Shown here piece after piece: positions 53,261 through 62,073 of a stretch of 64,000 bases of DNA. The stretch is from positions 3,658,001-3,722,000 of the forward strand of contig NZ_JAOYOD010000001.1 in assembly GCF_025833875.1 (NCBI RefSeq), in the 5' to 3' direction. Positions within the stretch are counted from its first letter, which is position 1. Every line of letters starts with the position of its first letter. The notes beneath the pieces were generated by a model that saw nothing but the letters and a program-made list of their open reading frames with translations, searched no databases and was not told the origin of the DNA. This DNA is from Reichenbachiella ulvae. Its GTDB lineage: Bacteria; Bacteroidota; Bacteroidia; Cytophagales; Cyclobacteriaceae. The translations under genes were made by a program, and so were the position numbers.

Positions 53261-53985
53261 GTACTTTCTGCCGAAAATTTTTCGATGTCTTTGAGGGTAA
53301 TATGTCCTTCGTAAAAGGCCTTTCCAAATATGGCACCATGTACACCGATGCTCTGTAGCTTTTCGATGTCCTTTACATTTCTGATCCCACCACTGGCGAA
53401 TAGAAATATACCAGGGTACCTTTTTAAAATCTCTTCGTAAAGCACAAAGGAAGGGCCTTTCAAACCACCTTCTTTAGATATATCAGTGGTCTTCAGATAT
53501 TTCAATCCTCTTTCGTAGAAATAGCTGATGTGATTATACACATCTATCTTCGTGTCTTTTTGCCAGCCACCCACTCGAATCAGGCCATCCAAGCTATCTG
53601 CCGCCAAGGCAATTTTTTCACGACCATAGGACATAATCCAGGCCGTAAACATATCTCTGGCATAGACCGCCATGGTAGCACAGGTGACACTTTCTGCACC
53701 ACACTCTAGTATCTTGGTAATATCCCCATCGGTGTGAACCCCTCCAGAAAAATTGACTTTCAAATGGGTATGACCAGCCACAGCTTCTAAAATGTGATAG
53801 TTGATGACTTTACCTTTGGCGGCTCCATCCAGATCCACCATGTGGATTCGTTTGATCCCATGATCTTTAAACTGCCTGGCTAGATCTATCGGATTCTGAT
53901 CATATACTTTGGCTGACGCGTAATCTCCTTTGGTCAGACGCACGACTTTGCCATCTTTGATGGCTATAGACGGGACGAGTTGCAT
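53248..53985 (-). CDS. HisA-like TIM-barrel protein with altered active site
   Basis: 245 aa, (beta/alpha)8 barrel, clearly homologous to phosphoribosyl-formimino-AICAR-P isomerase (HisA). Shared motifs include DGKVVRLTKGDY, HMVDLDGA, LAADSLDG-IRVGGWQ, TTDIS, YEEILKRYP and ASGGI. However residue 8, the first catalytic Asp in HisA (usually IPAID), is Ala (VPSIA). The phosphate loop GGGVR is SGGVH, and the DISRDGT loop is DISKEGG. No other his gene is in the window. It may be a non-canonical isomerase, a paralogue with a new substrate, or an inactive copy. Confidence 0.8.
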   Translation of the reverse strand: MQLVPSIAIKDGKVVRLTKGDYASAKVYDQNPIDLARQFKDHGIKRIHMVDLDGAAKGKVINYHILEAVAGHTHLKVNFSGGVHTDGDITKILECGAESVTCATMAVYARDMFTAWIMSYGREKIALAADSLDGLIRVGGWQKDTKIDVYNHISYFYERGLKYLKTTDISKEGGLKGPSFVLYEEILKRYPGIFLFASGGIRNVKDIEKLQSIGVHGAIFGKAFYEGHITLKDIEKFSAESTASE

Positions 53986-54050
53986 AGTTTTTTGGTGTTG
54001 TTAATGTTGAATGTTTTCTCGAACAGCAGAGATAGTAAAATTTACGTTAA

Positions 54051-54740
54051 TTATTCCACTTTGACAAGCTTAAATCCCTGACCATGTACAGTTAGAATGT
54101 GAACTTGCTCCTCTTCTTTTAGATATTTCCTCAATTTGGCAATATAGACGTCCATACTTCGAGCGTTGAAGTAGCTGTCGTCCTTCCATATCGCGTTCAA
54201 AGCAGCCGTTCGGTCAAGGGTCTGATTGAGATTGTCACACAGCATCTTTAGCAATTCATTCTCTCTTGAAGTCAACTTCACATCACCAGAGGGACGTTCC
54301 AAAAGACTCTTGTCATAATGAAAAGTCAATTCCCCTAACTCAAATTTGTTAACAGCACTTGGCTGATCTGACTTGGTGCCCGTACGCTTCAAAATCGCCT
54401 GAATCCTCAGGATCAGTTCCTCCATGCTGAAAGGTTTGGTCAGATAATCATCCGCACCTATCTTCAACCCTGCTATGGTGTCCTCCTTCATGGATTTGGC
54501 CGTCAGAAAAATGATAGGAATCTCTTTGTCCATGGCACGTATTTCTGTTGCCAATGTAAAACCATCCTTTTTTGGCATCATTACATCCAAAATACAGAAA
54601 TCGAAAGACTCATTTTTGAATCGTTCGAATCCTGCCTCGCCATCTGTACAGAGGGTCGTATCATAGCCCTTGAGCTGCAGATATTCATTTAAAATCTGAC
54701 CTAAATTAGGGTCATCTTCTACTACCAGTATTTTTATCAT
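54051..54740 (-). CDS. OmpR-family response regulator (RprY-like)
   Basis: 229 aa. The receiver domain (1-115) has the acidic pair Glu8/Asp9/Asp10, phosphoacceptor Asp52, Thr80 and Lys102. The C-terminal winged-helix domain (about 130-229) is of OmpR type (LTSRENELLKMLC, SMDVYIAKLRKYL). It is encoded after its kinase with a four-base ATGA overlap, so it is a cognate pair. The nearest known family is RprXY of Bacteroidota, which responds to envelope or stress conditions (inference). Confidence 0.88.
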   Translation of the reverse strand: MIKILVVEDDPNLGQILNEYLQLKGYDTTLCTDGEAGFERFKNESFDFCILDVMMPKKDGFTLATEIRAMDKEIPIIFLTAKSMKEDTIAGLKIGADDYLTKPFSMEELILRIQAILKRTGTKSDQPSAVNKFELGELTFHYDKSLLERPSGDVKLTSRENELLKMLCDNLNQTLDRTAALNAIWKDDSYFNARSMDVYIAKLRKYLKEEEQVHILTVHGQGFKLVKVE

Positions 54741-56344
54741 GCGTCATCTTTTTTTAGTTCGTAGGGAAGAAAGACCCTAAACTCACTGCCCTTATCTAAT
54801 TCGCTTCGTACGGTTACTTCACCGCCGTGGGCCTCTACCATGCTTTTTACATAAGAAAGGCCCAGACCAAAACCTTTGACATCATGGAGATTGCCAGTTG
54901 GGATTCGATAAAACTTCTCAAAGATTCTCTTTAAGCCCTCTTTGGAAATCCCTATGCCGTGATCAATTACCCGAATCAAAATTCCTTCGGCTTTATCCTC
55001 AGTCGTAACCTTGATAAAAGGGTCATTTCCAGAATACTTATTGGCATTGTCCAGCAGATTGAAAATGATATTGGTCAAATGCACCCGATCTGCCTTCAAG
55101 GACTGCTTAACTGCTTTCAATTCCTTCTGAACCTCTCCGCCTTTCTCAGTTATCGGCAAAGCGATCTTCTCTAAGGCATTTTCTATGATATCGTGAATGT
55201 TGAGCATCTCCAATTTCAACTCAAAGTCTCTCCTGTCGATCACTGCCATCTGCAGCACTTTTTCAACCTGTGTTCCCAGCCTTCGGTTTTCGTCATCTAT
55301 GATCCCGAGGTAGCGATCCTTTAGGGTGTCTGCATTTTGAATGTCCGGATCACGCAATGCTTCACAAGCTAAGGCGACAGTAGATATCGGGGTCTTTAGC
55401 TCATGCGTCATGTTATTGATGAAATCATTTTTGATCTCAGAAAGTTGCTTTTGTACATAAATCGTACGCACCGCATAGGCAAAACAGAACAGGACAATCA
55501 AAATGAAAAGGAGCGAAGACAATAAAGTCACCCAAACCTGACCCAAAATATAGCGCTGCTGCCCAGGAAAGTTCACAAATAAATACCCGACCTCACCGAT
55601 CACATCATTCGGAAAGAGAGAAGCCTTAAGCTCAGACCGTAAAATCGTAGTATCCGCTGTTTCAGGCAAAACGATGCCTTCCAGGGGGTCATAGATGGCA
55701 AACTCATAATCGAGCTGAATCCCATTATCTTCCAAACTACTTCTAATCAGAGAATCGAGTTCCTCCTGAGGCAGACGCTCAGCCAATTTTCTTTTCCCTG
55801 TAAATAATTCTTTGAGCGCGAGTTGTACGTACTCTGTTTTTTTGGCCACTCTTCTCAAGCGCTTTTCATAGGCCTTCTTATTCTCAGTTGAGTCTGTATT
55901 CTCGCCCAGATAAATAACCTTGTTGTCTTGTGGATGAAGATCAGAATTAACCGACACAGGGGTGTTTTTCAATCCATCAGCCTTCGCATCGGCATTGAAG
56001 TAAAAACTCATCCATTCGGGCCGGCTACTAGAATCCTGTGCGAAATCCTGTATCTCAATGATCTTTTTTTCGAAGGTGCTTTCTATCAATTCGACGCGGC
56101 TGCTGTCTACGCTAGACAAACTTTTGTATATGAAATCGGTGTGAAAATTATCTACAGTCACCTCAAGTGCTTCTCGCTTCTCTAGCTTGGAAGCCACACT
56201 ACTCAAGGCAGACTGCACCTGATTCTTGAAGGCCTGTTCGTTGGAGTTGATCAGGTTGTCAAGCCAGGCTACCTGAAACACGATCAAGCCCACCAAAGCC
56301 ACTCCCATAGCCACGATCAACCAACTAATTTTCACCCTTGTCAT
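54737..56344 (-). CDS. sensor histidine kinase (RprX-like)
   Basis: 535 aa. One TM (about 8-28), a periplasmic sensing domain (about 29-275), a second TM (about 276-300), then HisKA with the phosphorylated His314 in NNMTHELKTPIS, and a HATPase domain with N-box NLLDNANKYS, G1 DHGIGIS and G2 GFGLGLSYVKSM. The periplasmic domain is unusually large and carries many Glu/Lys, a likely ligand- or stress-sensing region. It starts at the ATG at 56344; a TAnnTTTG box sits only six bases upstream, so transcription may begin at or near the start codon. It overlaps the response regulator by four bases. Confidence 0.9.
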   Translation of the reverse strand: MTRVKISWLIVAMGVALVGLIVFQVAWLDNLINSNEQAFKNQVQSALSSVASKLEKREALEVTVDNFHTDFIYKSLSSVDSSRVELIESTFEKKIIEIQDFAQDSSSRPEWMSFYFNADAKADGLKNTPVSVNSDLHPQDNKVIYLGENTDSTENKKAYEKRLRRVAKKTEYVQLALKELFTGKRKLAERLPQEELDSLIRSSLEDNGIQLDYEFAIYDPLEGIVLPETADTTILRSELKASLFPNDVIGEVGYLFVNFPGQQRYILGQVWVTLLSSLLFILIVLFCFAYAVRTIYVQKQLSEIKNDFINNMTHELKTPISTVALACEALRDPDIQNADTLKDRYLGIIDDENRRLGTQVEKVLQMAVIDRRDFELKLEMLNIHDIIENALEKIALPITEKGGEVQKELKAVKQSLKADRVHLTNIIFNLLDNANKYSGNDPFIKVTTEDKAEGILIRVIDHGIGISKEGLKRIFEKFYRIPTGNLHDVKGFGLGLSYVKSMVEAHGGEVTVRSELDKGSEFRVFLPYELKKDDA

Positions 56345-56394
56345 AGCGTCAAATTTAGTGATATCAGCCTCAGTCTGCCTTTAATTAACCTTTT

Positions 56395-57123
56395 TTAACG
56401 CAGCGGCTGGGCGATTATCGAATGAATTTCGCTGAGATGTGACACTTCGTAGGTTACTTCCTCTTCGTGCACTTGGCCCTCCGGATTGAAATAAACCTGA
56501 TCCATCCCATACTCGCGTGCTCCTACTACATCGGCCCCCAGGTTGTCTCCTATCATAAGAGATTTCTCGGGATGAGCCTGGCACCATTTCATCGCATAGT
56601 TAAAAATCCCAGCATAGGGCTTCTTAAAACCTGCTTTCTCAGAGGTAATCACCCGATCAAAGAAGTGACCAATGCCTGAGCTGGCCATTTTGATAGATTG
56701 CACCTCCTCAAAACCATTGGTAATGATGAACATCGGGTACTTGCCATGCAGCTGTTCCAACAAGTCCATCGCTCCATCTATCAGCTTGCTTTTACGCGGA
56801 CAGAGGTGCAAAAATTGCTTATTGAACTCTTTAAGAAAATTATCCTGAACCAAAGGCATTACAGCCCCTGCCGCCTCAAATATCAACTTGAACCTTTCGT
56901 TTCTGAGGTAAAACTTATCAATTTCTCCTTTGTTGTACTTGGCCCACAGGCCGTTGTTGGTTGTATAGAATCGATCCCAAAAATGATCTGCAGACTCGAT
57001 ACCCATATTAGCCAAATCATGATGATGATACAGCTCCTGTAGCACCTCTCTGGCATTGGCATCAAAATCCCAAAGGGTATGATCCAGATCAAAAAATAGA
57101 TATTTGTATGACTTCTTACTCAA
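56395..57123 (-). CDS. YjjG-type noncanonical pyrimidine nucleotidase (HAD family)
   Basis: 242 aa. HAD motif I is FFDLDHTLWDFD (about 10-21), motif II is in ITNG (about 135-138), motif III Lys is in SEKAGFKKPYAG and motif IV is MIGDNLGADVVGA (about 190-202). It dephosphorylates nucleoside monophosphates, including mutagenic pyrimidine derivatives. The start is TTG at 57123, overlapping the ArsR stop by eight bases; no in-frame ATG precedes motif I. Confidence 0.9.
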   Translation of the reverse strand: MSKKSYKYLFFDLDHTLWDFDANAREVLQELYHHHDLANMGIESADHFWDRFYTTNNGLWAKYNKGEIDKFYLRNERFKLIFEAAGAVMPLVQDNFLKEFNKQFLHLCPRKSKLIDGAMDLLEQLHGKYPMFIITNGFEEVQSIKMASSGIGHFFDRVITSEKAGFKKPYAGIFNYAMKWCQAHPEKSLMIGDNLGADVVGAREYGMDQVYFNPEGQVHEEEVTYEVSHLSEIHSIIAQPLR

Positions 57124-57493
57124 ATCGGTTTTGTGTTTTAATGATGGCTAACTCGCGATTGGATCGCAGAACTTCATAGATCTCATTATCTTTTTGAAGC
57201 TGCTGGTCTCGGTTCAGGTATTTGAATATCTGAGCGACGATGCCCATTACCTCCTCCTTGATAGAATAAAATACCCACTGATCTACTTTTCTGGAATTCA
57301 ACAATCCCGCGTTCTTCAGGTAGGTAATGTGACGAGATGTTTTAGTCTGTGTGAACTCCAAAATATGTTCGATATCCGAGATGCAAAGTTCTTCGTGATT
57401 GTAAAGCAAAAACAGGATGCGGATTCTCGCTTCATCCGAAAATGATTTAAAAATCTGAGAACCGTACTGAAGGTTAAAATGCTTGAGCTTCAT
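57116..57493 (-). CDS. ArsR-type winged-helix transcriptional regulator
   Basis: 125 aa. The winged-helix domain (about 8-95) shows FKSFSDEARIRILFLLYNHEELCISDIEHILEFTQTKTSRHITYLKNAGLLNSRKVDQWVFYSI, the ArsR/SmtB layout. No Cys pair for metal binding is evident (one Cys only), so it is probably not a metal sensor. It overlaps the YjjG-like nucleotidase gene by eight bases, so it may control this operon. Confidence 0.82.
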   Translation of the reverse strand: MKLKHFNLQYGSQIFKSFSDEARIRILFLLYNHEELCISDIEHILEFTQTKTSRHITYLKNAGLLNSRKVDQWVFYSIKEEVMGIVAQIFKYLNRDQQLQKDNEIYEVLRSNRELAIIKTQNRFE

Positions 57494-57548
57494 ACTTTAA
57501 GTCGTGCTTCACTTCGTTTTACAAAAGACGCATTCCCTATTTATTTAG

Positions 57549-57556
57549 TAAATTTG
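57549..57556 (+). promoter_or_regulatory. putative -7 box (TAAATTTG) for the carboxypeptidase-like gene
   Basis: It matches TAnnTTTG and lies 52 bases before the TTG start at 57609. Confidence 0.3.
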
Positions 57557-57608
57557 CTTCATAGGAAAACTTTCTGGTGCAAATTAGCATTAATAATTAC
57601 AAAAAGCC

Positions 57609-58244
57609 TTGAAGCAATTACTGACGAGCATATTGACCCTTTTAATTTTATTCTCCTTCACTGAAAAAAGTCTGGGACAAGAAGAAAATAAGGTCATTCA
57701 GTTTTCAGGAATTGTCATCGATCAGGAGGTAGAACAGGGCATACCCGGTGTCCATATTTATGCGCCTAAATCAGGAAGAGGAACGACTACCAATCCTTAT
57801 GGGTATTTCTCCATGGCAGTACTAGAAGGGGACAGTATGATCGTATCGGCAGTCGGATATGAAAAAGAAAAAATTCGAATCCCCAGACTGATGAAAGATC
57901 GCGACAGCTACACCGTAGTGATCAACCTGAAAGGTGACACTACCTATCTGGACGAACTGGAAGTATATCCATTCCCTAGTGAAGAGATGTTCAAAGAAGC
58001 GGTTCTGGCCCTGCAACTACCCAACCAACAGGATCTCAACAACATGCGCCGCAATACGGATCAACGCATGCTCTACCGCATGTCGGGTAGCCTGAGCATG
58101 GGTGCCAGCGGCAACTACGAATATTATATGCAGCAGCAAGCTCAGGCACAGAACCTGCAATACCAGCCCAATTCTATTTCTCTCTTAAATCCATTCGCCT
58201 GGAACCAATTCATCAAATCGATAAAGAAGCGGAAGCAGGAATAG
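57609..58244 (+). CDS. secreted carboxypeptidase-like regulatory domain protein
   Basis: 211 aa with a TTG start (MKQLLTSILTLLILFSFTEKSLG signal peptide, cleaved before QEE). A CarboxypepD_reg-like/CTL domain follows (about 30-105: FSGIVIDQEVEQGIPGVHIYAPKSGRGTTTNPYGYFSMAV), the fold found at the N-terminus of SusC-type TonB-dependent receptors, but no plug or barrel follows; the rest is Gln-rich and unstructured. It is probably a periplasmic or surface accessory protein of unknown role. Confidence 0.7.
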   Translation: MKQLLTSILTLLILFSFTEKSLGQEENKVIQFSGIVIDQEVEQGIPGVHIYAPKSGRGTTTNPYGYFSMAVLEGDSMIVSAVGYEKEKIRIPRLMKDRDSYTVVINLKGDTTYLDELEVYPFPSEEMFKEAVLALQLPNQQDLNNMRRNTDQRMLYRMSGSLSMGASGNYEYYMQQQAQAQNLQYQPNSISLLNPFAWNQFIKSIKKRKQE

Positions 58245-58249
58245 CATAA

Positions 58250-59014
58250 TTATCTTTGGATGAGAAAAGAAACTCCTCCACCGTAGTAGACGCCTCCAAT
58301 AGGGGATATTGTACAAGAGGCTCTCGTAACAAACCAATGTCGATTATATGAAATCCCACCTGCACCGATTAATCCATGCGATGTAATTCCTCCTGCGGAA
58401 TAAACCGAAAAAATATTTTCATCCAATCTATATGAAAACTCCACAGTTGCTAGACCCGAAAATGCCAAGCCATTAGGTTCGGCATCCTGCCCTTCTAGCG
58501 GCTCCATCAACCAAGATCCTTCACCAAAATATTCATCATTTATGCTTTTTCTAAGGGTTCCATAAGAGCCGTCCTCATACTGCAAAACCGTTTTGATACC
58601 GGGCTTCACATTAAAACCCTTTCCTTTACCAAAGAAGCGGACCAACCCCACTTCAGTATTTATTCCTCCTCCGTAGAAATCATACTCTTTGCCATCTTCT
58701 ATATAATTGCCATAATTAACTAAACCGCCATAAGAATAGTAATATCCTTCTTCAGCTACTGTAGTGCCAAAAGTTAAGTTGACTAAATCCACCTGTACAT
58801 CTGATGTGAAAACACCGCCATAACCGACATTGTTCCGATAGTAACTTCCGCCAGCATAAAACAGCTGTTGACGGGCAGAATCTTGCACAAAAGGTTTAGG
58901 AGTATATTCTGCTTCAGATGAAAAATCTGCAACACCATAATACACTGTACATCCTGTAGTAAGGATTTGAGAGCAGAAAAGTAAAATCAGTAGTATTGGC
59001 TGGAAATACTTCAT
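58250..59014 (-). CDS. lipoprotein of unknown function, 254 aa
   Basis: A lipoprotein signal peptide (MKYFQPILLILLFCSQILTTG, lipobox TTGC, Cys22) is followed by a Gly/Tyr-rich region with beta-strand pattern (SYYRNNVGYGGVF, FYGGGINTEVGLVRFFG, AAGGITSHGLIGAGGISYN), resembling a small outer-membrane barrel or a secreted adhesin-like domain. No family recognised. It is convergent with the carboxypeptidase-like gene. Confidence 0.6.
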   Translation of the reverse strand: MKYFQPILLILLFCSQILTTGCTVYYGVADFSSEAEYTPKPFVQDSARQQLFYAGGSYYRNNVGYGGVFTSDVQVDLVNLTFGTTVAEEGYYYSYGGLVNYGNYIEDGKEYDFYGGGINTEVGLVRFFGKGKGFNVKPGIKTVLQYEDGSYGTLRKSINDEYFGEGSWLMEPLEGQDAEPNGLAFSGLATVEFSYRLDENIFSVYSAGGITSHGLIGAGGISYNRHWFVTRASCTISPIGGVYYGGGVSFLIQR

Positions 59015-59061
59015 AGTTATTTGGCCAGTTATTTAAATACTAAAATAATGCAATAAGGGTG

Positions 59062-59069
59062 TAGTTTTG
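59062..59069 (+). promoter_or_regulatory. putative lipB -7 box (TAGTTTTG)
   Basis: It matches TAnnTTTG; transcription would begin near 59075, past the GTG at 59072, so the ATG at 59087 is the likelier lipB start. Confidence 0.4.
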
Positions 59070-59086
59070 TAGTGAGAACTCAGAAT

Positions 59087-59803
59087 ATGAACCATCACAT
59101 CAACAAAAGCGTCCAATTCATCGATTTGGAATTGATCGACTATCAGGAGGCCTGGGACTATCAGGAAAAGATTTTCAAAGAAACGGTTGAGCTCAAAATT
59201 GCCAATCGAAAGTTGCCCATTGAGGAGCAACACATCACTCCCAATTATTTGATATTTTGTGAACATCCCCATGTCTACACGCTAGGAAAATCTGGAAAGG
59301 AAGAAAATCTATTATTGGATGATCAAGGCTTGAGTTCGAGACAGGCATCTTATTTCAAAATCAATCGCGGCGGAGACATTACCTATCACGGACCTGGTCA
59401 GATAGTGGGATATCCGATTTTGGATCTCGACAATTTCTTCACAGACATCCACAAGTACCTCCGAACGATGGAAGAGGCTATTATTCTCACTTGTGCAGAT
59501 TACGGCATAGAAGCAGGAAGAATCGAGGGCTTAACGGGTGTGTGGATTGACTTTGAATCAGAGGAAAAGGCCAGAAAAATCTGTGCCATGGGAGTAAAGG
59601 CCAGCCGATGGGTGACCATGCACGGTTTTGCTTTTAATGTGCATCCAGATCTCAGCTATTTCGGTCACATCGTCCCATGTGGGATTGATGACAAGGCTGT
59701 TACTTCCTTAGAGCAGGAACTTGGCAAAAAGCCAGATATAAAAGAAGTAGAAGGGAAATTGAAAGGTCATTTAGGCGATCTGTTTGGATTCGAATGGACA
59801 TAA
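59087..59803 (+). CDS. lipB: lipoyl(octanoyl)transferase
   Basis: 238 aa from ATG at 59087, chosen over the GTG at 59072 because of the upstream promoter box. LipB moves octanoyl groups from ACP to lipoyl-dependent enzymes such as pyruvate dehydrogenase. The signatures are RGGDITYHGPGQIVGYPI (94-111), Lys171 in GVKASRWVTMHG and the nucleophile Cys198 in GHIVPCGI. No lipA gene is in the window. Confidence 0.95.
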   Translation: MNHHINKSVQFIDLELIDYQEAWDYQEKIFKETVELKIANRKLPIEEQHITPNYLIFCEHPHVYTLGKSGKEENLLLDDQGLSSRQASYFKINRGGDITYHGPGQIVGYPILDLDNFFTDIHKYLRTMEEAIILTCADYGIEAGRIEGLTGVWIDFESEEKARKICAMGVKASRWVTMHGFAFNVHPDLSYFGHIVPCGIDDKAVTSLEQELGKKPDIKEVEGKLKGHLGDLFGFEWT

Positions 59804-59805
59804 AA

Positions 59806-59826
59806 AAAGCCCTTTGAAAGGGCTTT
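59806..59826. terminator. bidirectional terminator between lipB and nfu
   Basis: The arms AAAGCCCTT (59806-59814) and AAGGGCTTT (59818-59826) pair around a three-base loop. The minus strand then has seven T, including the stem end, which is the nfu direction. Confidence 0.8.
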
Positions 59827-59847
59827 AATATATTTTCAGAGCTCAAC

Positions 59848-60447
59848 TTAACCGTTGATAGCTTCCACTTCTTTCACCTCAGGAACCATTCTCTTAAGGA
59901 GATTTTCAATCCCTGCTTTCAACGTAAGTGTAGAAGAAGGGCATCCACTACATGAGCCTTGCAACACCACTTTCACCACACCCTCGTCAAAAGAGTGAAA
60001 GCTGATCGCTCCCCCATCCTGCTCCACAGCAGGCCTGATGTATTCGGCCAAAATACCCTTAATATTTTCATCTATGTCAGAAGAAGGTCCCGCGTTTGCC
60101 TCCTCTTCTTGTTGTGCCTCGTAGGCTTTGGAAAGATCTACTGCAGGTTTACCAGCATCCAAATATGCCTTGATATGATCGCGAATTCCATTCTGAACTT
60201 CTGACCAATCCGTCTGCTCATCTTTAGTCACAGTCACAAAGTTGCTCATCACGAACACTCCCTTCACAAAAGGAAAAGTGAACAACTCCTGAGCCAATGG
60301 TGAATTGGTAGCCGACTCCACTGTAGGATAATCGAAATTCATCCCTTCAGGAATCAAAAAGTAGTTCGCCACAAACTTCAATGTGTTTGGATTGGGGTTA
60401 GACTCCAGATATATGTTTACGGGTGCGTTTTTTACTCCGTCTTCCAT
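59848..60447 (-). CDS. Nfu-type iron-sulfur cluster scaffold
   Basis: 199 aa. An N-terminal Nfu domain (about 8-95: NPNPNTLKFVANYFLIPEG, LAQELFTFPFVKGVFV) and a C-terminal NifU-like domain (about 125-199) with the cluster ligands Cys166 and Cys169 in GSCSGCPSS. Nfu proteins carry [4Fe-4S] clusters to target enzymes, including lipoyl synthase, which fits the neighbouring lipB gene (convergent). Confidence 0.93.
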   Translation of the reverse strand: MEDGVKNAPVNIYLESNPNPNTLKFVANYFLIPEGMNFDYPTVESATNSPLAQELFTFPFVKGVFVMSNFVTVTKDEQTDWSEVQNGIRDHIKAYLDAGKPAVDLSKAYEAQQEEEANAGPSSDIDENIKGILAEYIRPAVEQDGGAISFHSFDEGVVKVVLQGSCSGCPSSTLTLKAGIENLLKRMVPEVKEVEAING

Positions 60448-60471
60448 GATTGTATCGTTTCTAATGAATTA

Positions 60472-60479
60472 CAAAAATA
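60472..60479 (-). promoter_or_regulatory. putative nfu -7 box (TATTTTTG)
   Basis: It matches TAnnTTTG and lies 24 bases before the nfu ATG. No properly spaced -33 TTG is visible. Confidence 0.35.
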
Positions 60480-60545
60480 ATGATTCTATCGTTCTCAATT
60501 AAGACGATGAGTTATGTTTCCTTGTTGTGTCGCTTATCAGTATTC

Positions 60546-61952
60546 TCAGGAATATTTTTCCAGCTCGCCTTCAGATTTCGCAATCAGCGTACAAACGGTC
60601 GCATCTCCAGTTACATTCACCACTGTGCGGCACATATCCAGGATCCTATCCACTGGGAAAATGATGGCTACCCAGGCAGGGTTCAAGCCCACAGACTGCA
60701 AAACGATGATCATCATGACCAATCCCGCACTAGGCGTAGCAGCTGCCCCGATAGAAGCCAAAGTAGCTGTCAACACAATCGTCAACTGCTGTCCGAGTGT
60801 CAAGTCCACCATATGCAGCTGAGCCAAAAACACAACCGCTACAGCTTGATAGAGACTTGTACCGTCCATATTTACAGTTGCACCGATAGGCAATACAAAA
60901 CTAGTGACATTGCGAGGTACACCCATGTTTTCTTCCACGCACTCCATGGTTACAGGCAGGGTAGCCGCACTAGAACTGGTAGAAAAAGCCAAAAACTGAG
61001 CCGGGCTGATATTCTTGAAAAGCTCCTTGTAGCTGATTTTCTGCACAAATAACTTCAACAACACAGGATAGAAGACAAATACCATAAAGGCCAACCCTAC
61101 GAATAGCGTAACCGAGTAAGATCCCAGGCCTAAGAATATCTCCAATACTTCTTTTGGAGTATCTGCCATTTTCGCAATTACCCCAGCCAGGAGCGCAAAA
61201 ACAAAAACAGGAGCGGCCTGCATGACCATCTCTACCATTTTCAGAAAGATGGCATTTAGCCCTTCTATAAAATCTACTACAGGCTGGGACTTTTCCCTTG
61301 GGATCACCACGATAGTGATTCCAAAAAAGATGGCAAAGAAGATCACTTGCAGCATCAGCTTATTATCGGATATCGATTTGACAATGTTCTCAGGCACCAT
61401 CTCTACGATAAACTGAAGTGGGCTGGCATCTTTTTGTTGCTGAGCCAATTTCATCTTCTGTTCTACCTCTTTCAGATCCTTCTCAGCAATCTGCACATTC
61501 ATCGCATCCGACAAAAGATGTTTATTCTCAGGGAGATTAATAAACCATTCCCCATCCTTTGGTTTCATCCCATTGTCCTTGAGCCAAACCTCATAGGCTA
61601 CACGGTTTTTCAAGCGCTGGTCATCGTCCATAAAGGTCCCTGGTTTGACAAGGTTGACCAATACCAAACCAATCCCCACTGCGACTACCGTAGTTACCAG
61701 ATAAGCCCCCAGGGTCTTACCTCCAAGCCTTCCCAATTTAGACACGTCACTAAGTCCTGCTACCCCACTGATAATGGAAAAAAGCACTAGAGGTACAGCA
61801 ATAAATTTAAGCAGTCGGATAAAAATGGTACCGAACGGATCTATCCAGGTGATGGTAAATTCATTCCAACCAAGAGCACTTGAAATCAAGGCCCAAATGA
61901 TACCGGCCACCAGACCGAGTATAATCTTGACGTGTAGAGGTAATTTTTTCAT
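60546..61952 (-). CDS. DAACS-family dicarboxylate/amino acid:cation symporter
   Basis: 468 aa with about eight TM helices and two re-entrant hairpins. HP1 is FSTSSSAATLPVTMECVEENMGV; the TM7 motif is LPIGATVNMDGTSLYQAVAVVFLAQ with NMDGT binding Na+; HP2 and TM8 follow (AAATPSAGLVMMIIVLQSVGL, then DRILDMCRTVVNVTGDATV with the substrate Asp/Arg). Probably a glutamate/aspartate or C4-dicarboxylate importer. A large insertion after TM3 (about 115-175) is more charged than in GltP. Its leader carries a perfect 16-bp palindrome. Confidence 0.92.
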   Translation of the reverse strand: MKKLPLHVKIILGLVAGIIWALISSALGWNEFTITWIDPFGTIFIRLLKFIAVPLVLFSIISGVAGLSDVSKLGRLGGKTLGAYLVTTVVAVGIGLVLVNLVKPGTFMDDDQRLKNRVAYEVWLKDNGMKPKDGEWFINLPENKHLLSDAMNVQIAEKDLKEVEQKMKLAQQQKDASPLQFIVEMVPENIVKSISDNKLMLQVIFFAIFFGITIVVIPREKSQPVVDFIEGLNAIFLKMVEMVMQAAPVFVFALLAGVIAKMADTPKEVLEIFLGLGSYSVTLFVGLAFMVFVFYPVLLKLFVQKISYKELFKNISPAQFLAFSTSSSAATLPVTMECVEENMGVPRNVTSFVLPIGATVNMDGTSLYQAVAVVFLAQLHMVDLTLGQQLTIVLTATLASIGAAATPSAGLVMMIIVLQSVGLNPAWVAIIFPVDRILDMCRTVVNVTGDATVCTLIAKSEGELEKYS

Positions 61953-61971
61953 TTTGGGGTTTTGCTATAAA

Positions 61972-62007
61972 CTAAGCGGAAACTTAACAAATTAAGTTTC
62001 CGCTTAG
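61972..62007. promoter_or_regulatory. perfect 16-bp inverted repeat before the DAACS gene
   Basis: The arms 61972-61987 and 61992-62007 (CTAAGCGGAAACTTAA and its exact complement) flank the loop CAAA. It ends 20 bases before the DAACS ATG and 67 bases after aroC. The minus-strand T-run is only TTT, so it is a poor terminator; an operator or leader hairpin is equally possible. Confidence 0.5.
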
Positions 62008-62073
62008 TAATCATGTTGTTAAAAATTCCATCAATGGGCCCTGTTGAGGACCTATGGCAGGTTGATAAGCTCG

